Positions 54,432 to 63,490 of a stretch of DNA of 64,000 bases are shown piece after piece. Below the pieces are notes generated by a model, which saw only the letters and a program-made list of their open reading frames with translations, was not told the DNA's origin and made no database searches. The stretch covers positions 1-64,000 of the forward strand of contig NZ_JAAVUN010000004.1 of the NCBI RefSeq assembly GCF_012163155.1, read 5' to 3'. Positions within the stretch are counted from its first letter, which is position 1. Every line of letters begins with the position of its first letter. A program made the translations under genes and the position numbers. The stretch is from Kocuria subflava. Its GTDB lineage: Bacteria; Actinomycetota; Actinomycetes; Actinomycetales; Micrococcaceae.

Positions 54432-55304
54432 ATGAGTTGGTTGGTGCCTCTGAAGAGCCAGGCGTACCGACTCCGCGATGCTGGCACCATTACAGCTGAA
54501 CGGTTCGGATCGCTGCATCAGGGTGCCCCGATGCTCGAATGGGGATCGATCACCAAGACCGTGACCGCCCGCCTCGCCCAACAACTCGACCAAGCAGGCA
54601 CGCTCGACCTGTCCGCGCCCGTCAGCGTCTATCTCCCGGAGGCGAAGCTGCCACGAGAGGTCGATGTGCGTTCACTCGTCACGCACACCTCTGGGCTGCC
54701 ACGACTGCCCCAAGGCATCATCACGGGCGCGGTCGAAGCGCGCGATCCCTACGCGAAGTACACCACCGCCTACTTTGACGCGGAGGTTCTACCCACGCTC
54801 GCTGCGCAACACAGCGGCACCGTGGGATCGTTCGACTACTCGAACCTGGGATACGCGGTGCTGACCCGGCTGCTTGAAGCCATCACCGAACAAGACTGGT
54901 GGACACTGGCCACCGAAAACGTCTTCGATCCACTCGGGATCACCGACGTCTCGATAGACCCTGCCCCCGAGCGCGTACCGGTCATACGCACCTGGACGGG
55001 CGGTATCCGTAAGCAGTGGAAGGATACTGGCCCATTCATCGGCGCAGGCGGTGTGCAGGGCACGTTCGACGCTCTCGAACAGTACGCCACAGCCATCGCC
55101 CGGCAGAGTCCTGGAGTGAAGCCCCTGGGATGGATGGACGATCCCACGCTGTGGTGGCACAACGGCCACAACAAGGATCACGGAGCACTCATCGGCGTCT
55201 CGCGCGACGGGTCACGGATCCTGACCATACACACCCTCGGATACAACGCTGGTCGAGCCGACAAGCTTGCCGCCAGGCTCGAACGCCAACACCCTCACGG
55301 TTGA
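54432..55304 (+). CDS. serine hydrolase of the beta-lactamase/DD-peptidase fold (class C-like)
   Basis: 290 residues. Active-site SxxK is SITK (in EWGSITKTV, Ser about 38), then THTSGLPRLP, the YSN motif in FDYSNLGYAVLTRLLE, and HNGHNKDHG, an HxG-type third motif. This is the esterase/D-aminopeptidase-like branch of class C proteins, not a proven beta-lactamase. No signal peptide is seen, so it is likely cytoplasmic, or its N-terminus was lost at the insertion-element boundary 12 bp upstream. TAGGCT starting at 54420 lies 6 nt before the ATG. Probably acquired. Confidence 0.85.
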   Translation: MSWLVPLKSQAYRLRDAGTITAERFGSLHQGAPMLEWGSITKTVTARLAQQLDQAGTLDLSAPVSVYLPEAKLPREVDVRSLVTHTSGLPRLPQGIITGAVEARDPYAKYTTAYFDAEVLPTLAAQHSGTVGSFDYSNLGYAVLTRLLEAITEQDWWTLATENVFDPLGITDVSIDPAPERVPVIRTWTGGIRKQWKDTGPFIGAGGVQGTFDALEQYATAIARQSPGVKPLGWMDDPTLWWHNGHNKDHGALIGVSRDGSRILTIHTLGYNAGRADKLAARLERQHPHG

Positions 55305-55671
55305 AAGCTGAGCAATACGCCAGGGCTTCGGCTCGGCATCCCTTGCCGCCACTAGAGCCGCATCTCCCCGACATAGAACTCCGGCTACTAGATCAAATCG
55401 TGCTCGGATTGGGCGACGACTATGAGCCTCTGACCAGAACCGGACACCATCGTCCGCGCTTGACGGACCGCGGCGGAACTGAGTAATTGCTCAAAGCGTT
55501 GTAGAGTCGCACCAGAGTCATTTCCTTCAGTCCAGCAAAACTACACGGTGGAATCCGAGTCAACATGCGGCACTGACAATGACAGCCATTTTGACCGTAG
55601 CTTAGATAGACTCGGGTAGCTTCCTTGGCTAAAGACCTCGATGATGCCAGAGGGTTGAGAAGGATATCGGT
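55305..55671. other. 367-bp gene-free stretch in the accessory segment
   Basis: Base composition is clearly less GC-rich than the surrounding chromosome, with several frames closed by stops on both strands. I see no gene or clear remnant; it carries the leader of the orphan gene at 55672. Confidence 0.5.
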
Positions 55672-56199
55672 ATGCGCCTTGTTCATTTCACTGACCTGGC
55701 GCATCGATGTCGCGAGAGTGGTTACGGCTTCGCAGAGTTCCAACGACAAGACATAGTCGTCGACCTGCGCTGGCCGGCCGATGTCATCGAGCAGTGGATC
55801 TACGAACACGCAGGCAATGCTTCCTTCCTCCGAGATTACGAAAACGTCGATCTCGCACAGGTCGGCTGGCAAGTTGAAGCGCTGCCAGTTGAGACCTTCA
55901 TGACGATGCAAACTGGACGATCGGACCGGAATGTTATTGAGGAATTCGCGGTCGATCCGGATCATTGGATCTCCGTGCGTAACCAAGGCAAGCACCTGGG
56001 CGTGGGACTCGCCTGGGAGGTTCACGGCACTTGGAAGCGTTGGCCGATTGTCATAGATCAGACGCTGCTTCACCCCGCATCGAGCGGCGTTCAACTTGTG
56101 GAAGGACGCACTCGCGTCGGCATCCTGCGCGGTCGTCAGCGGCAAGGAAAGCTCGTCGCCAACCGGCATCTGGCTTGGGTCGGTCGCCAACGTGGATGA
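55672..56199 (+). CDS. hypothetical protein, orphan of the accessory segment
   Basis: 175 residues; AGAAGGA about 9 nt before the ATG supports this start and strand over the longer opposite frame (55420-56298), whose sequence has no protein-like pattern. Trp- and charge-rich: DLRWPADVIEQWIYEHAGNA, FLRDYENVDLAQVGW, FMTMQTGRSDRNVIEEFA, WEVHGTWKRWPIVID and GVQLVEGRTRVGILRGR at the C-terminus. The last part recalls conserved hypothetical proteins scattered among Actinobacteria and Proteobacteria, but I cannot name a family. Lower GC suggests recent transfer. Confidence 0.75.
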   Translation: MRLVHFTDLAHRCRESGYGFAEFQRQDIVVDLRWPADVIEQWIYEHAGNASFLRDYENVDLAQVGWQVEALPVETFMTMQTGRSDRNVIEEFAVDPDHWISVRNQGKHLGVGLAWEVHGTWKRWPIVIDQTLLHPASSGVQLVEGRTRVGILRGRQRQGKLVANRHLAWVGRQRG

Positions 56200-56221
56200 C
56201 ATCGTCCCTCTCCGAACTTGA

Positions 56222-56410
56222 CTAGAGAGACGGACGTCGGCCACGTTGGCGAATCGTCCCGCTAGAAGTGACGACCGCAGAGCGCACCGTCTCGTCACCG
56301 ATGCCTAACTTGGCAGCGATCTCTTCGAGCGGCAGTCCATCATGAGGGGCTTGCGCGGGATTGAGAACCACCCAACGAAGGGCACTCCTGCACCACGCGG
56401 TGCGCAGCAC
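56222..56410 (-). pseudogene. possible helix-turn-helix gene fragment
   Basis: A 62-codon frame whose second half (LPLEEIAAKLGIGDETVRSAV, then RQRGRRPS) looks like the C-terminal helix-turn-helix of a resolvase or regulator. No full-length partner surrounds it, so it is more likely a remnant than a gene. Confidence 0.3.
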
Positions 56411-56568
56411 GGCGAACCCCTAGGTGCGCGTCATGTTTGCCATCCACGCCCCTCCGCTGTTAGATGCATCACAAGGGTGCTGTGATCCGCGCGGATCGCC
56501 GCGTCCTGCCGCGCAGACGATGCCAGGGTCTGCGCGGCTGGCACATTGACTCAACGGGGAGTCCCAAC

Positions 56569-58152
56569 ATGAGTGACAGATCCACCGGCGGGCGATGGCT
56601 GCAGCAGCCGCTCGCTCGCCGTCAGATACTCACCGGCGCGGTGGCGTTCGGGTCGGTGGGGGTACTGTCAGCCTGCTCAGGGCCCGCGGCTTTCGAGGTG
56701 AACACCGACGCCCCGCCGTCGAGCGGTGGAACGCTGCGGGTGGGCCTCACCGGCGGCTCCACCGCCGACACCCTGGATGCGCACATCCCGGTCAACACCG
56801 GAGATTCGGCGCGCGTGATCAACCTGTTCGAACCCCTCTTGGAGCGCGACGGCGATTACCAGATCGCCTATCGACTGGCCGAGTCCCTGGAACCCAACGA
56901 CGACGGCACCGTGTGGACCCTTCGTCTGCGCGAAAACCTCAAGTTCTCCGACGGCTCCGATCTGACGGCCGAGGATGTGGTCTTCACCTTTGAACGCGTC
57001 ACGGATCCCGAGGACCCGAAAACCAACGCGTCCAATCTGGCCGACTTCCAAAGTGCCACGGCGGTGGATGAGCGCACCGTGGAGATTCAGCTGACCGCAC
57101 CCAGCGCGGTGTTGGACGATGCCCTGGCGCAGTATTCGATGGGTGTGGTGCCCAGAGATTTCGACCCCGCCAACCCTATCGGCGCTGGACCCTTCCGGCT
57201 CAAGGATTTCTCCGCGGGCATGTCCACCACGCTGGAACGCAACCCCCACTACTGGGACAGCGAACCGTATCTGGATGAAGTACAGATCCTGAACTTCAAC
57301 GACACCGACGCCCTGATCAACGCGCTGCTCTCCAGCCAGGTGGACTGCGTGGGGCAGATCCCGTTGGCCTTGGTGGAGGTGTTGGAATCCGATGAACGCA
57401 TGGCAGTGCTGAACTCGGAAACCGGAATGTGGCTGCCGTTCACCATGCGCGTGGACGTGGAACCGTTCAACGATGTCCGAGTTCGTCAGGCCTTCCGCCT
57501 GGTGGTGGACCGTCAGCAGATGATCGACCAAGTGCTCTCCGGCTACGGGCAGTTGGGTAATGACATGTATTCCCCCTTCGACCCCTCCTACCCGGACTTG
57601 GACCAACGGACCCAGAACATCCAACAGGCCAAGAACCTCCTGGCCCAGGCCGGTCACCCCGACGGCATCACCGTGGAGCTTGTGACCGCACCCATCCAGT
57701 CCGGGGTGGTGGAGGCAGCGCAAGTCTTTGCCCAACAGGCCTCGGAAGCCGGGATCACGGTCAACATCCGCCGGGTGGACACCACCACGTTCTTCGGGGA
57801 CCAGTACCTGCAGTGGAGCTTCGCCCAGAGCTTCTGGTACACCCGCAACTTCATCCCGCAATCACGCAACTGTGCCACGGCCGAGGCCCCGTTCAACGAA
57901 ACCGCGTGGGTCAACCAAGAGTTCACGGACCTGCTGGACCAAGCCCAGGCCGAGCTGGACGAGGCCCGGCGCACCGAGCTGATTCACCAAGCCCAACAGA
58001 TGCTCTACGACGACGGCGGGTACATCATCTGGGGTTTCGCCAACCAGGTGGACGCTTACCAACGCTACGTCCTGGGCTTCCAAGAAAACTCCACGGGTCT
58101 GCCACTGAATGCCTATGGTTTCCGCAGCGTGTGGCTGGGTGAGGTGTCATGA
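56569..58152 (+). CDS. peptide-type (family 5) ABC transporter substrate-binding lipoprotein
   Basis: 527 residues from ATG 56569 with GGGGAG about 8 nt upstream. Signal with an Arg pair (LARRQILTGAVAFGSVGVLSAC) and lipobox LSAC; mature family 5 binding protein (GGTLRVGLTGG, NLFEPLLERDGDYQI, LKFSDGSDLTAEDVVFTFERV, NPIGAGPFRL, NPHYWDSEPYLDEV, VRQAFRLVVDRQQMI). It collects peptides or related solutes such as nickel chelates or opines outside the membrane. Its stop overlaps the permease start (ATGA), heading a four-gene operon. Confidence 0.93.
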   Translation: MSDRSTGGRWLQQPLARRQILTGAVAFGSVGVLSACSGPAAFEVNTDAPPSSGGTLRVGLTGGSTADTLDAHIPVNTGDSARVINLFEPLLERDGDYQIAYRLAESLEPNDDGTVWTLRLRENLKFSDGSDLTAEDVVFTFERVTDPEDPKTNASNLADFQSATAVDERTVEIQLTAPSAVLDDALAQYSMGVVPRDFDPANPIGAGPFRLKDFSAGMSTTLERNPHYWDSEPYLDEVQILNFNDTDALINALLSSQVDCVGQIPLALVEVLESDERMAVLNSETGMWLPFTMRVDVEPFNDVRVRQAFRLVVDRQQMIDQVLSGYGQLGNDMYSPFDPSYPDLDQRTQNIQQAKNLLAQAGHPDGITVELVTAPIQSGVVEAAQVFAQQASEAGITVNIRRVDTTTFFGDQYLQWSFAQSFWYTRNFIPQSRNCATAEAPFNETAWVNQEFTDLLDQAQAELDEARRTELIHQAQQMLYDDGGYIIWGFANQVDAYQRYVLGFQENSTGLPLNAYGFRSVWLGEVS

Positions 58153-59102
58153 TCGCCAAACTGATTCTCAAACGCCTCCTGGTCAGCGTGTTCATCCTGC
58201 TGGCCGTGTCCGTCGTCGTTTTCGCCGCCACGCTTCTGCTGCCCGGGGATCCGGCACGGGCGATTCTGGGCCAGCAGGCCACGGAGGAGCGCATCGCGGC
58301 GCTGCAGGCGGAGCTGAACCTGGACCGCTCACCCGTGGAGCGCTACTTCCTGTGGCTGGGTGGGCTGTTCGTGGGCAATTTCGGCACCTCGAGCGCCACG
58401 GGTGGCCCCGTCACGGATCTGCTGGGGGAGCGCATCACGGCGTCTCTGGTGCTCATGCTGTGTGCGGCGCTGATCGCCGTGCCCGTGGGTTTGGCCATCG
58501 GCATCTTCTCCGCGCTGCACCGGGGCAAGCGCGCCGATCAAGCCGTCACGTGGGGGACCTTGACGCTGGCGGCACTGCCGGAGTTCGTGATCGGTATCGC
58601 CCTGGTGACGCTGTTCGCCACCTCCGTCTTCCGCATCCTGCCGGCGGTGACCATGAGCCCACCGGGCCAGCAGGTGTGGGAGATCCCCACCCAACTCATC
58701 CTGCCCACGCTGACCTTGGCGCTGGTGGTCATCCCGTACATCATCCGCATGATGCGGGCCACCATGGCCGAGGTCATGGACTCCGGATTCGTGGAAATGG
58801 CCCGGCTCAAGGGTGTCCCGGAACGTCGGGTGATCCTGCGTCACGCAGTGCCCCACGCCATCGGGCCCGTGGCCCAGGTAGTGGCCATCCAATTGGCGTG
58901 GTTGGCCGGCGGTGTGGTGGTGGTCGAATACCTGTTCCGCTACCCGGGCATCGGCCAGGCATTGATCGACGCCGTGACGTACCGGGACGTGCAGGTGGTG
59001 CAGGCGATCTCCATCATCATCGCCGCCGTCTACGTGGTGGTGAATCTGCTCGCTGACATCGTGGGCATTCTGGCCAACCCCAAGCTGCGGAGCGCGTCAT
59101 GA
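58149..59102 (+). CDS. DppB/OppB-type ABC transporter permease
   Basis: 317 residues with six membrane helices. KRLLVSVFILLAVSVVVFA opening, LLPGDPARAILG, and the permease motif EMARLKGVPERRVILRHAVPHA (EAA loop), VVVEYLFRYPGIGQALIDAV near the end. It overlaps both neighbours by 4 bp. Confidence 0.95.
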   Translation: MIAKLILKRLLVSVFILLAVSVVVFAATLLLPGDPARAILGQQATEERIAALQAELNLDRSPVERYFLWLGGLFVGNFGTSSATGGPVTDLLGERITASLVLMLCAALIAVPVGLAIGIFSALHRGKRADQAVTWGTLTLAALPEFVIGIALVTLFATSVFRILPAVTMSPPGQQVWEIPTQLILPTLTLALVVIPYIIRMMRATMAEVMDSGFVEMARLKGVPERRVILRHAVPHAIGPVAQVVAIQLAWLAGGVVVVEYLFRYPGIGQALIDAVTYRDVQVVQAISIIIAAVYVVVNLLADIVGILANPKLRSAS

Positions 59103-60025
59103 GCACATCGGACCTGAAACCGAGCGCCGATGCGGGACCCCCGCCGTCGGGAACCACCGATGCCGAGCCCAAGGAATCGGCCACCCGCCCCGCGCATCTT
59201 CTCAAGCGGGTGTGGGCCCAAGGGCAGGGCAAGGTCGGGATCGTGCTCACGGTGTTCATCGTCGCGCTCGCGCTGGCCGGGCCGCTGTTGGCCCCGGTGC
59301 TCACGGGCTACTCACCCACGGAATTCGCCGGGCGCCCCTTCCAGCCCGAGGGCATCTTCGGCACGGACAATCTGGGCCGATCCGTGGCCTCCCGGTTCCT
59401 GGCAGGCGGGCTGCTCCTGCTGCTGTATTCGGTGCTGGCCACCGTCCTCGGGCTGGTGGTCGGCTGCGTGGTGGGCATGATCGCCGGTTACGCCGGCGGC
59501 AAGACCGATTCGGTGCTCATGCGCCTGAACGACATCGTCCTGGCCTTTCCGCAACTGGTGCTGGCCTTGCTGGCGATCGTGGTGCTGGGACCCGAGGGCT
59601 GGGTGTTGGTCACCGTGATCGGCCTGACGCACGCGCCGCGCATTGCCCGGGTGGCCCGCGCCGCCACGTTGGGTGTGGTCAACGAGGACTACGTGCGTGC
59701 CGCGCAGATGTACGCCGTGCCGCGCAGCCGCATTCTGGCCCGGGAGATCTTCCCCAACATCACCGGCCCGTTGAGCGTGGAGGCCGGTTTGCGCCTGACG
59801 TACTCCATCGGCGCCATCGCCTCCCTGTCCTTCCTGGGGCTGGGCATGCAACCGCCCACCGCGGACTGGGGGCTGATGATCAACGAGAACCGCATTGCCC
59901 TGAGCATCCAACCCTGGGGCGTGCTGCTGCCGGTGATCGCCATTGCGGTGCTCACCGTGGGCACCAACCTGCTGGCCGACGCCATTGCCCGGGCCACCGC
60001 CTCAACCACCGTGGAGTCGTCATGA
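59099..60025 (+). CDS. DppC/OppC-type ABC transporter permease
   Basis: 308 residues. Long polar N-terminus, then GIVLTVFIVALALAGPLLAP, FGTDNLGRSVASRFLAGG, the EAA-like loop EDYVRAAQMYAVPRSRILAREIFPNI, and SLSFLGLGMQPPTADWGLMI, all DppC hallmarks. It partners the DppB-type protein; ATGA overlaps at both ends. Confidence 0.95.
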   Translation: MSTSDLKPSADAGPPPSGTTDAEPKESATRPAHLLKRVWAQGQGKVGIVLTVFIVALALAGPLLAPVLTGYSPTEFAGRPFQPEGIFGTDNLGRSVASRFLAGGLLLLLYSVLATVLGLVVGCVVGMIAGYAGGKTDSVLMRLNDIVLAFPQLVLALLAIVVLGPEGWVLVTVIGLTHAPRIARVARAATLGVVNEDYVRAAQMYAVPRSRILAREIFPNITGPLSVEAGLRLTYSIGAIASLSFLGLGMQPPTADWGLMINENRIALSIQPWGVLLPVIAIAVLTVGTNLLADAIARATASTTVESS

Positions 60026-61773
60026 GCACCGCATCCACTGCCGCATCTTCCTCGGCAACGACGACGGTGCCCGATCTCACCCTGGTCATGCAGGGCCTGC
60101 GGGTGACCACTCTGGACGGCACGGAAATCCTGCACGGGGTGGATCTTCAACTGCGCCGCGGTGAAATCCTGGGGCTGGTCGGTGAATCCGGGTCAGGCAA
60201 AACCACAGCGGGGCTGGCCTGCTTGGGGCATTTCCGTGCCGGGCTGCGCTATCACTCCGGGGAGATCACGCTGTATTCGCGGGACACTGATGACCTGTCC
60301 AGTGACGCCGCATCCCGTGAGGCGGCGGGTTCTGGTGTGGTGGTCACGCAGTTGGGAGATGAGGACCTCAGGGCACTGCGGGGATCACGCATCGCCTACA
60401 TTCCGCAAGACCCGGCCTTGAGCTTGAATCCGGCCATCCGGGTGGGTGAGCAGATCCGGGAGGTCCTGGACGTCCACGGATTCGGCGCCAATGCGCAGGA
60501 GCGGGCAGCTCGTGTGCGGCAGGTCCTGGAGGACGTGGGGCTGCCAAGCACGGACGAGTACCAGCGTCGGTGGCCGCACGAACTTTCGGGCGGCCAGCAG
60601 CAGCGGATCGGCATTGCCATGGCTTTTGCCATGACCCCGGACGTGCTGATCCTGGATGAACCCACCACCGGTTTGGACGTCTCCACGCAATCGCACGTGT
60701 TGGACACCATCCGCACCATGACCAGCCTGCATCACGTGGCCAGCCTCTACATCACACACGATCTTGCAATGGTGGCTGAACTGGCCGACCGTGTGGCCGT
60801 GATGCTGCGAGGTGACCTGGTGGAGGAAGGGCCGGTGGGTCAGGTCCTGGCCGCACCGGAGCACCCCTACACCCGCAAGTTGTTGGAGGCTGTGCCTGAT
60901 CTGGCCGGGCGCAAACAGTTGACCCAGACGGGGCAGTTGGATGTGGTGCCGGAGGCGGACAGCGGGAGCGTCGTCGTCGTTGAAGCCGGCGGTGGTGCCG
61001 TGTCCGCTGAACCGGAAACCCAAGCCCCGTTGTTGGTGGTGCGGGATCTGAAGAAGTTCTACGGCGGCAACACCGTGTTGGAAGGCGTCAACTTCCAGCT
61101 GGAACCCGGGCAGTCCACCATGGTGCTGGGGGAATCCGGTTCGGGCAAAACCACACTCTCCCGCTGTGTGGCGGGGTTGATTGACGACTACCAAGGATCG
61201 GTGACCCTGCGCGGACGGGAGTTGGCCGCCTCCACGCGCAAGCGCACCAATGATGACCGGCAGGCCATCCAGTACGTGTTCCAGTCGCCGTACTCGTCCC
61301 TGAACCCGCGGCGCAGCATTGGGCAGTCCCTGAGTGTGCCGCTGGAGATGAGTGGGAAACTACCGGCCCGCCAGCGTCGTGCAGTGGTGGAGGAAGCCCT
61401 GGACTCGGTGCGGCTGGGTCGCAGTTTTTACGACCGCCGCCCGGGGGACCTCTCCGGTGGTGAGCGCCAACGTGCTGCCGTGGCGCGTGCCTTGGTGAAT
61501 GCCCCGGACGTGCTGGTCTGTGACGAGATCACCTCGGCCCTGGACGTGTCCGTGCAGGCCTCCATCATTGCGCTGCTCAATCAATTGCGTGCCGAGCGTG
61601 GACTGGCGCTGTTGTTTGTCACGCACAACATCACGCTGGCCCGGCACATTGCGGACCACATTGTGGTGCTCAACCAGGGCGTGATTGTGGACTCCGGTCC
61701 GGTGGATCAGGTCCTGGAGGCACCCACCCACGACTACACGCGCAGGCTCTTGGCGGACGTGCCGACTTTGTGA
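60022..61773 (+). CDS. fused DppD-DppF-type ABC transporter ATPase
   Basis: 583 residues with two complete NBDs. First (about 20-310): Walker A GESGSGKTT, signature LSGGQQQRIGIAMA, Walker B VLILDEPTTGLD, H-loop ITHDLAM, oligopeptide-type HPYTRKLLEAVPDL. Second (about 335-583): GESGSGKTT, LSGGERQRAAVARAL, VLVCDEITSALD, THNITLARHIADH and HDYTRRLLADVP. A linker with VVVVEAGGG joins them. One protein therefore provides both ATPase subunits normally encoded by two genes. Last gene of the peptide importer operon. Confidence 0.95.
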   Translation: MSTASTAASSSATTTVPDLTLVMQGLRVTTLDGTEILHGVDLQLRRGEILGLVGESGSGKTTAGLACLGHFRAGLRYHSGEITLYSRDTDDLSSDAASREAAGSGVVVTQLGDEDLRALRGSRIAYIPQDPALSLNPAIRVGEQIREVLDVHGFGANAQERAARVRQVLEDVGLPSTDEYQRRWPHELSGGQQQRIGIAMAFAMTPDVLILDEPTTGLDVSTQSHVLDTIRTMTSLHHVASLYITHDLAMVAELADRVAVMLRGDLVEEGPVGQVLAAPEHPYTRKLLEAVPDLAGRKQLTQTGQLDVVPEADSGSVVVVEAGGGAVSAEPETQAPLLVVRDLKKFYGGNTVLEGVNFQLEPGQSTMVLGESGSGKTTLSRCVAGLIDDYQGSVTLRGRELAASTRKRTNDDRQAIQYVFQSPYSSLNPRRSIGQSLSVPLEMSGKLPARQRRAVVEEALDSVRLGRSFYDRRPGDLSGGERQRAAVARALVNAPDVLVCDEITSALDVSVQASIIALLNQLRAERGLALLFVTHNITLARHIADHIVVLNQGVIVDSGPVDQVLEAPTHDYTRRLLADVPTL

Positions 61774-61789
61774 TCCAGGGCCTGGATCA
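61771..61789 (+). terminator. hairpin at the end of the peptide importer operon
   Basis: 8-bp perfect stem TGATCCAG/CTGGATCA around GGC; the stem includes the stop codon. A longer weaker pairing (TCCGCC with GGCGGA) spans 61788-61858. Confidence 0.45.
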
Positions 61790-61866
61790 TCCGCCCAGCA
61801 GTGAGTTGTGCCGCTCATGACGCCTGATCAGCAGCACAAATAGCTGCTCGGCGGATGTAGTGATGC

Positions 61867-62574
61867 TCAGCGCCCGAACTTGCGCTTGCGTTCCTGGTTG
61901 GCCGCAACCGGGTCAAAGTTCTGCAGGCGTTCACGCATCTTGCGCAGGAAGATCCCAAAGGTCACAAACATCAGCACCACCAGCAGTACCCAACGCGTGG
62001 ACATCAGCACGGAGGAGAATGTGGCCAGTGCGGTGTTGCCGGGATCAGCCACGGCCATGTCCACCACCATGTTGGCACCCAGATTCACCACCAGGAACAG
62101 GGCAGTGACCACCAGGCCGCTGATGCGTTCGTAACCGCGCTTTGCATAGATCACCAGGAACAAGGCCCAACCCACAGCCATCACCAGGGGCGCCAACAAC
62201 CCGGTGGTCCAGTGCACGGAGGAGTAGAGCTGTGCGCCGTCGTCGCCAATGATCCGGGCGAACTCCGCCAACCATTCCGGGCTGTATCCGGTGACCTGCA
62301 GCTCCGGGACACCGTGGCCATCGGCAATCATGTGGGAGAACTCGGGCAGGATCAGCACGTTGACGTAGAACATCAGAAGCGCGCCGATGATCATGATGAC
62401 CGCAATCAAGATGCCGGGCTGTCGCTTGCCCTTGGAGGGTTCCGGCGGCGGGAGTTCGGTGTTGCGGGGGGCAAGCTGCGGGCCGGGGGACGCGCGGCGT
62501 TCGCGCGCGGTGGCGGGGGCCTCACCGGCGTTCTCCCCGTATTTCTTGATCTTCTGCGCTCGCGTCAAACCCAT
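61867..62574 (-). CDS. four-helix membrane protein, unknown
   Basis: 235 residues from ATG 62574. GGAGG is only one nt from this ATG but 6 nt from a TTG at 62568, so the true start may be the TTG. Basic/Pro-rich cytoplasmic N-terminus, first helix about 57-77, an extracytoplasmic stretch with GYSPEWLAEFARIIGDDG and YSSVHWTTG, then three helices (about 122-140, 150-172, 182-204) and a basic C-terminus. The long upstream open frame (to 63702) is antisense to other genes and not real. No family recognised. Confidence 0.75.
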   Translation of the reverse strand: MGLTRAQKIKKYGENAGEAPATARERRASPGPQLAPRNTELPPPEPSKGKRQPGILIAVIMIIGALLMFYVNVLILPEFSHMIADGHGVPELQVTGYSPEWLAEFARIIGDDGAQLYSSVHWTTGLLAPLVMAVGWALFLVIYAKRGYERISGLVVTALFLVVNLGANMVVDMAVADPGNTALATFSSVLMSTRWVLLVVLMFVTFGIFLRKMRERLQNFDPVAANQERKRKFGR

Positions 62575-62727
62575 GCCTCCATTATGGGGCGGGGCCGGGT
62601 GTGTGTTCGGCGGGGTGGCCGGTGCGTGACCAGGCGAGCGAGTAAGCTGAATCACATCCCGAGCGGGACAGTCCTGGCGGGACCGGACGGGCAACGCGGC
62701 CCGTGCGTAGCGCTGTGGAGGTGCACT

Positions 62728-63459
62728 GTGGAGTTGTCGATCGGTCTGCCTGAGGGTCTGATGCTGAGGCTGTCCAACGGGGAACTGAGCCTGTTGGAGA
62801 ACGACTGGAAAACCGTTCGACGCCACATCGACCTCTCCATTCTCAATGGCGCGCAGATTGCGGACATCACCTGGTCCCACAAGCTCTCCGCTGCCGTGGT
62901 GGCAGCGCCCGAGCGTCATCAGCTTTTCCGGTGGGACGCCTACACCAACGCTCTGGTGGAGTTTGCGGGTACGGGCGAGTCCGGACGGCGGGACGGCAAG
63001 GTGGCCCACGCCAAGTTCGCCGCCACCTGCGGAACCGTGGAGGATCCGGATGGTCGGATCTGGTTGGTGGACCGCGATTCCTCCTCCTTGCGCTATCTCA
63101 GCTTTGACCTGGACAAGGGCGACGGCGACCCCCGCGTGGTCACGGTGATCGGCAAACATGGAGCCGGATTCCACGACGGCCCCGTGGAAGAGGCCAAGCT
63201 CCAGTCCCCGGAATCGGTGAACATCCTGTACAACGGCTCGGTGGTGATTGCGGACACCGGCAATCAGGCCATTCGGGTTCTGGAACGCGATTCCATGGAG
63301 ATGCGCACGGTGGCCGGTGGTCCCAACCTGACCCAGGACCAAATCGATTTTGAGGACGCCATTGAACTGCAGCGGCCCCATCTGGTGGAGGTTGCCGACG
63401 GCGAGGTCTGGGTCGTTGACGACAACGGCAGGCACCACGTGGAGGTTGCCCCCGTGTGA
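62728..63459 (+). CDS. NHL-repeat/beta-propeller-like protein
   Basis: 243 residues from GTG 62728, with GGAGG 6 nt upstream. Repeating segments of the NHL type: AATCGTVEDPDGRIWLVDRDSSSLRYL, LQSPESVNILYNGSVVIADTGNQAIRVLE and RPHLVEVADGEVWVVDDNGRHHVE, each with the D-G/N-R-I/A-V pattern. It lacks a signal peptide. Relatives act as binding scaffolds; one family branch has thioredoxin partners. Function here unknown. pcrA-type helicase begins 31 bp later. Confidence 0.8.
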   Translation: MELSIGLPEGLMLRLSNGELSLLENDWKTVRRHIDLSILNGAQIADITWSHKLSAAVVAAPERHQLFRWDAYTNALVEFAGTGESGRRDGKVAHAKFAATCGTVEDPDGRIWLVDRDSSSLRYLSFDLDKGDGDPRVVTVIGKHGAGFHDGPVEEAKLQSPESVNILYNGSVVIADTGNQAIRVLERDSMEMRTVAGGPNLTQDQIDFEDAIELQRPHLVEVADGEVWVVDDNGRHHVEVAPV

Positions 63460-63490
63460 TGTCTGCGGCCGCACGTAAACTGCGGGGATC

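Noticed and set aside
55420-56298. Minus-strand frame of 292 codons opposite the orphan gene
   Set aside because: It has no recognisable domain or ribosome site and lies antisense to a frame with a strong Shine-Dalgarno sequence and protein-like Trp/charge pattern.
53716-56460. Classical tRNA-integrated genomic island
   Set aside because: No integrase gene and no second copy of the tRNA 3' end was found within the segment, so site-specific integration is not supported.
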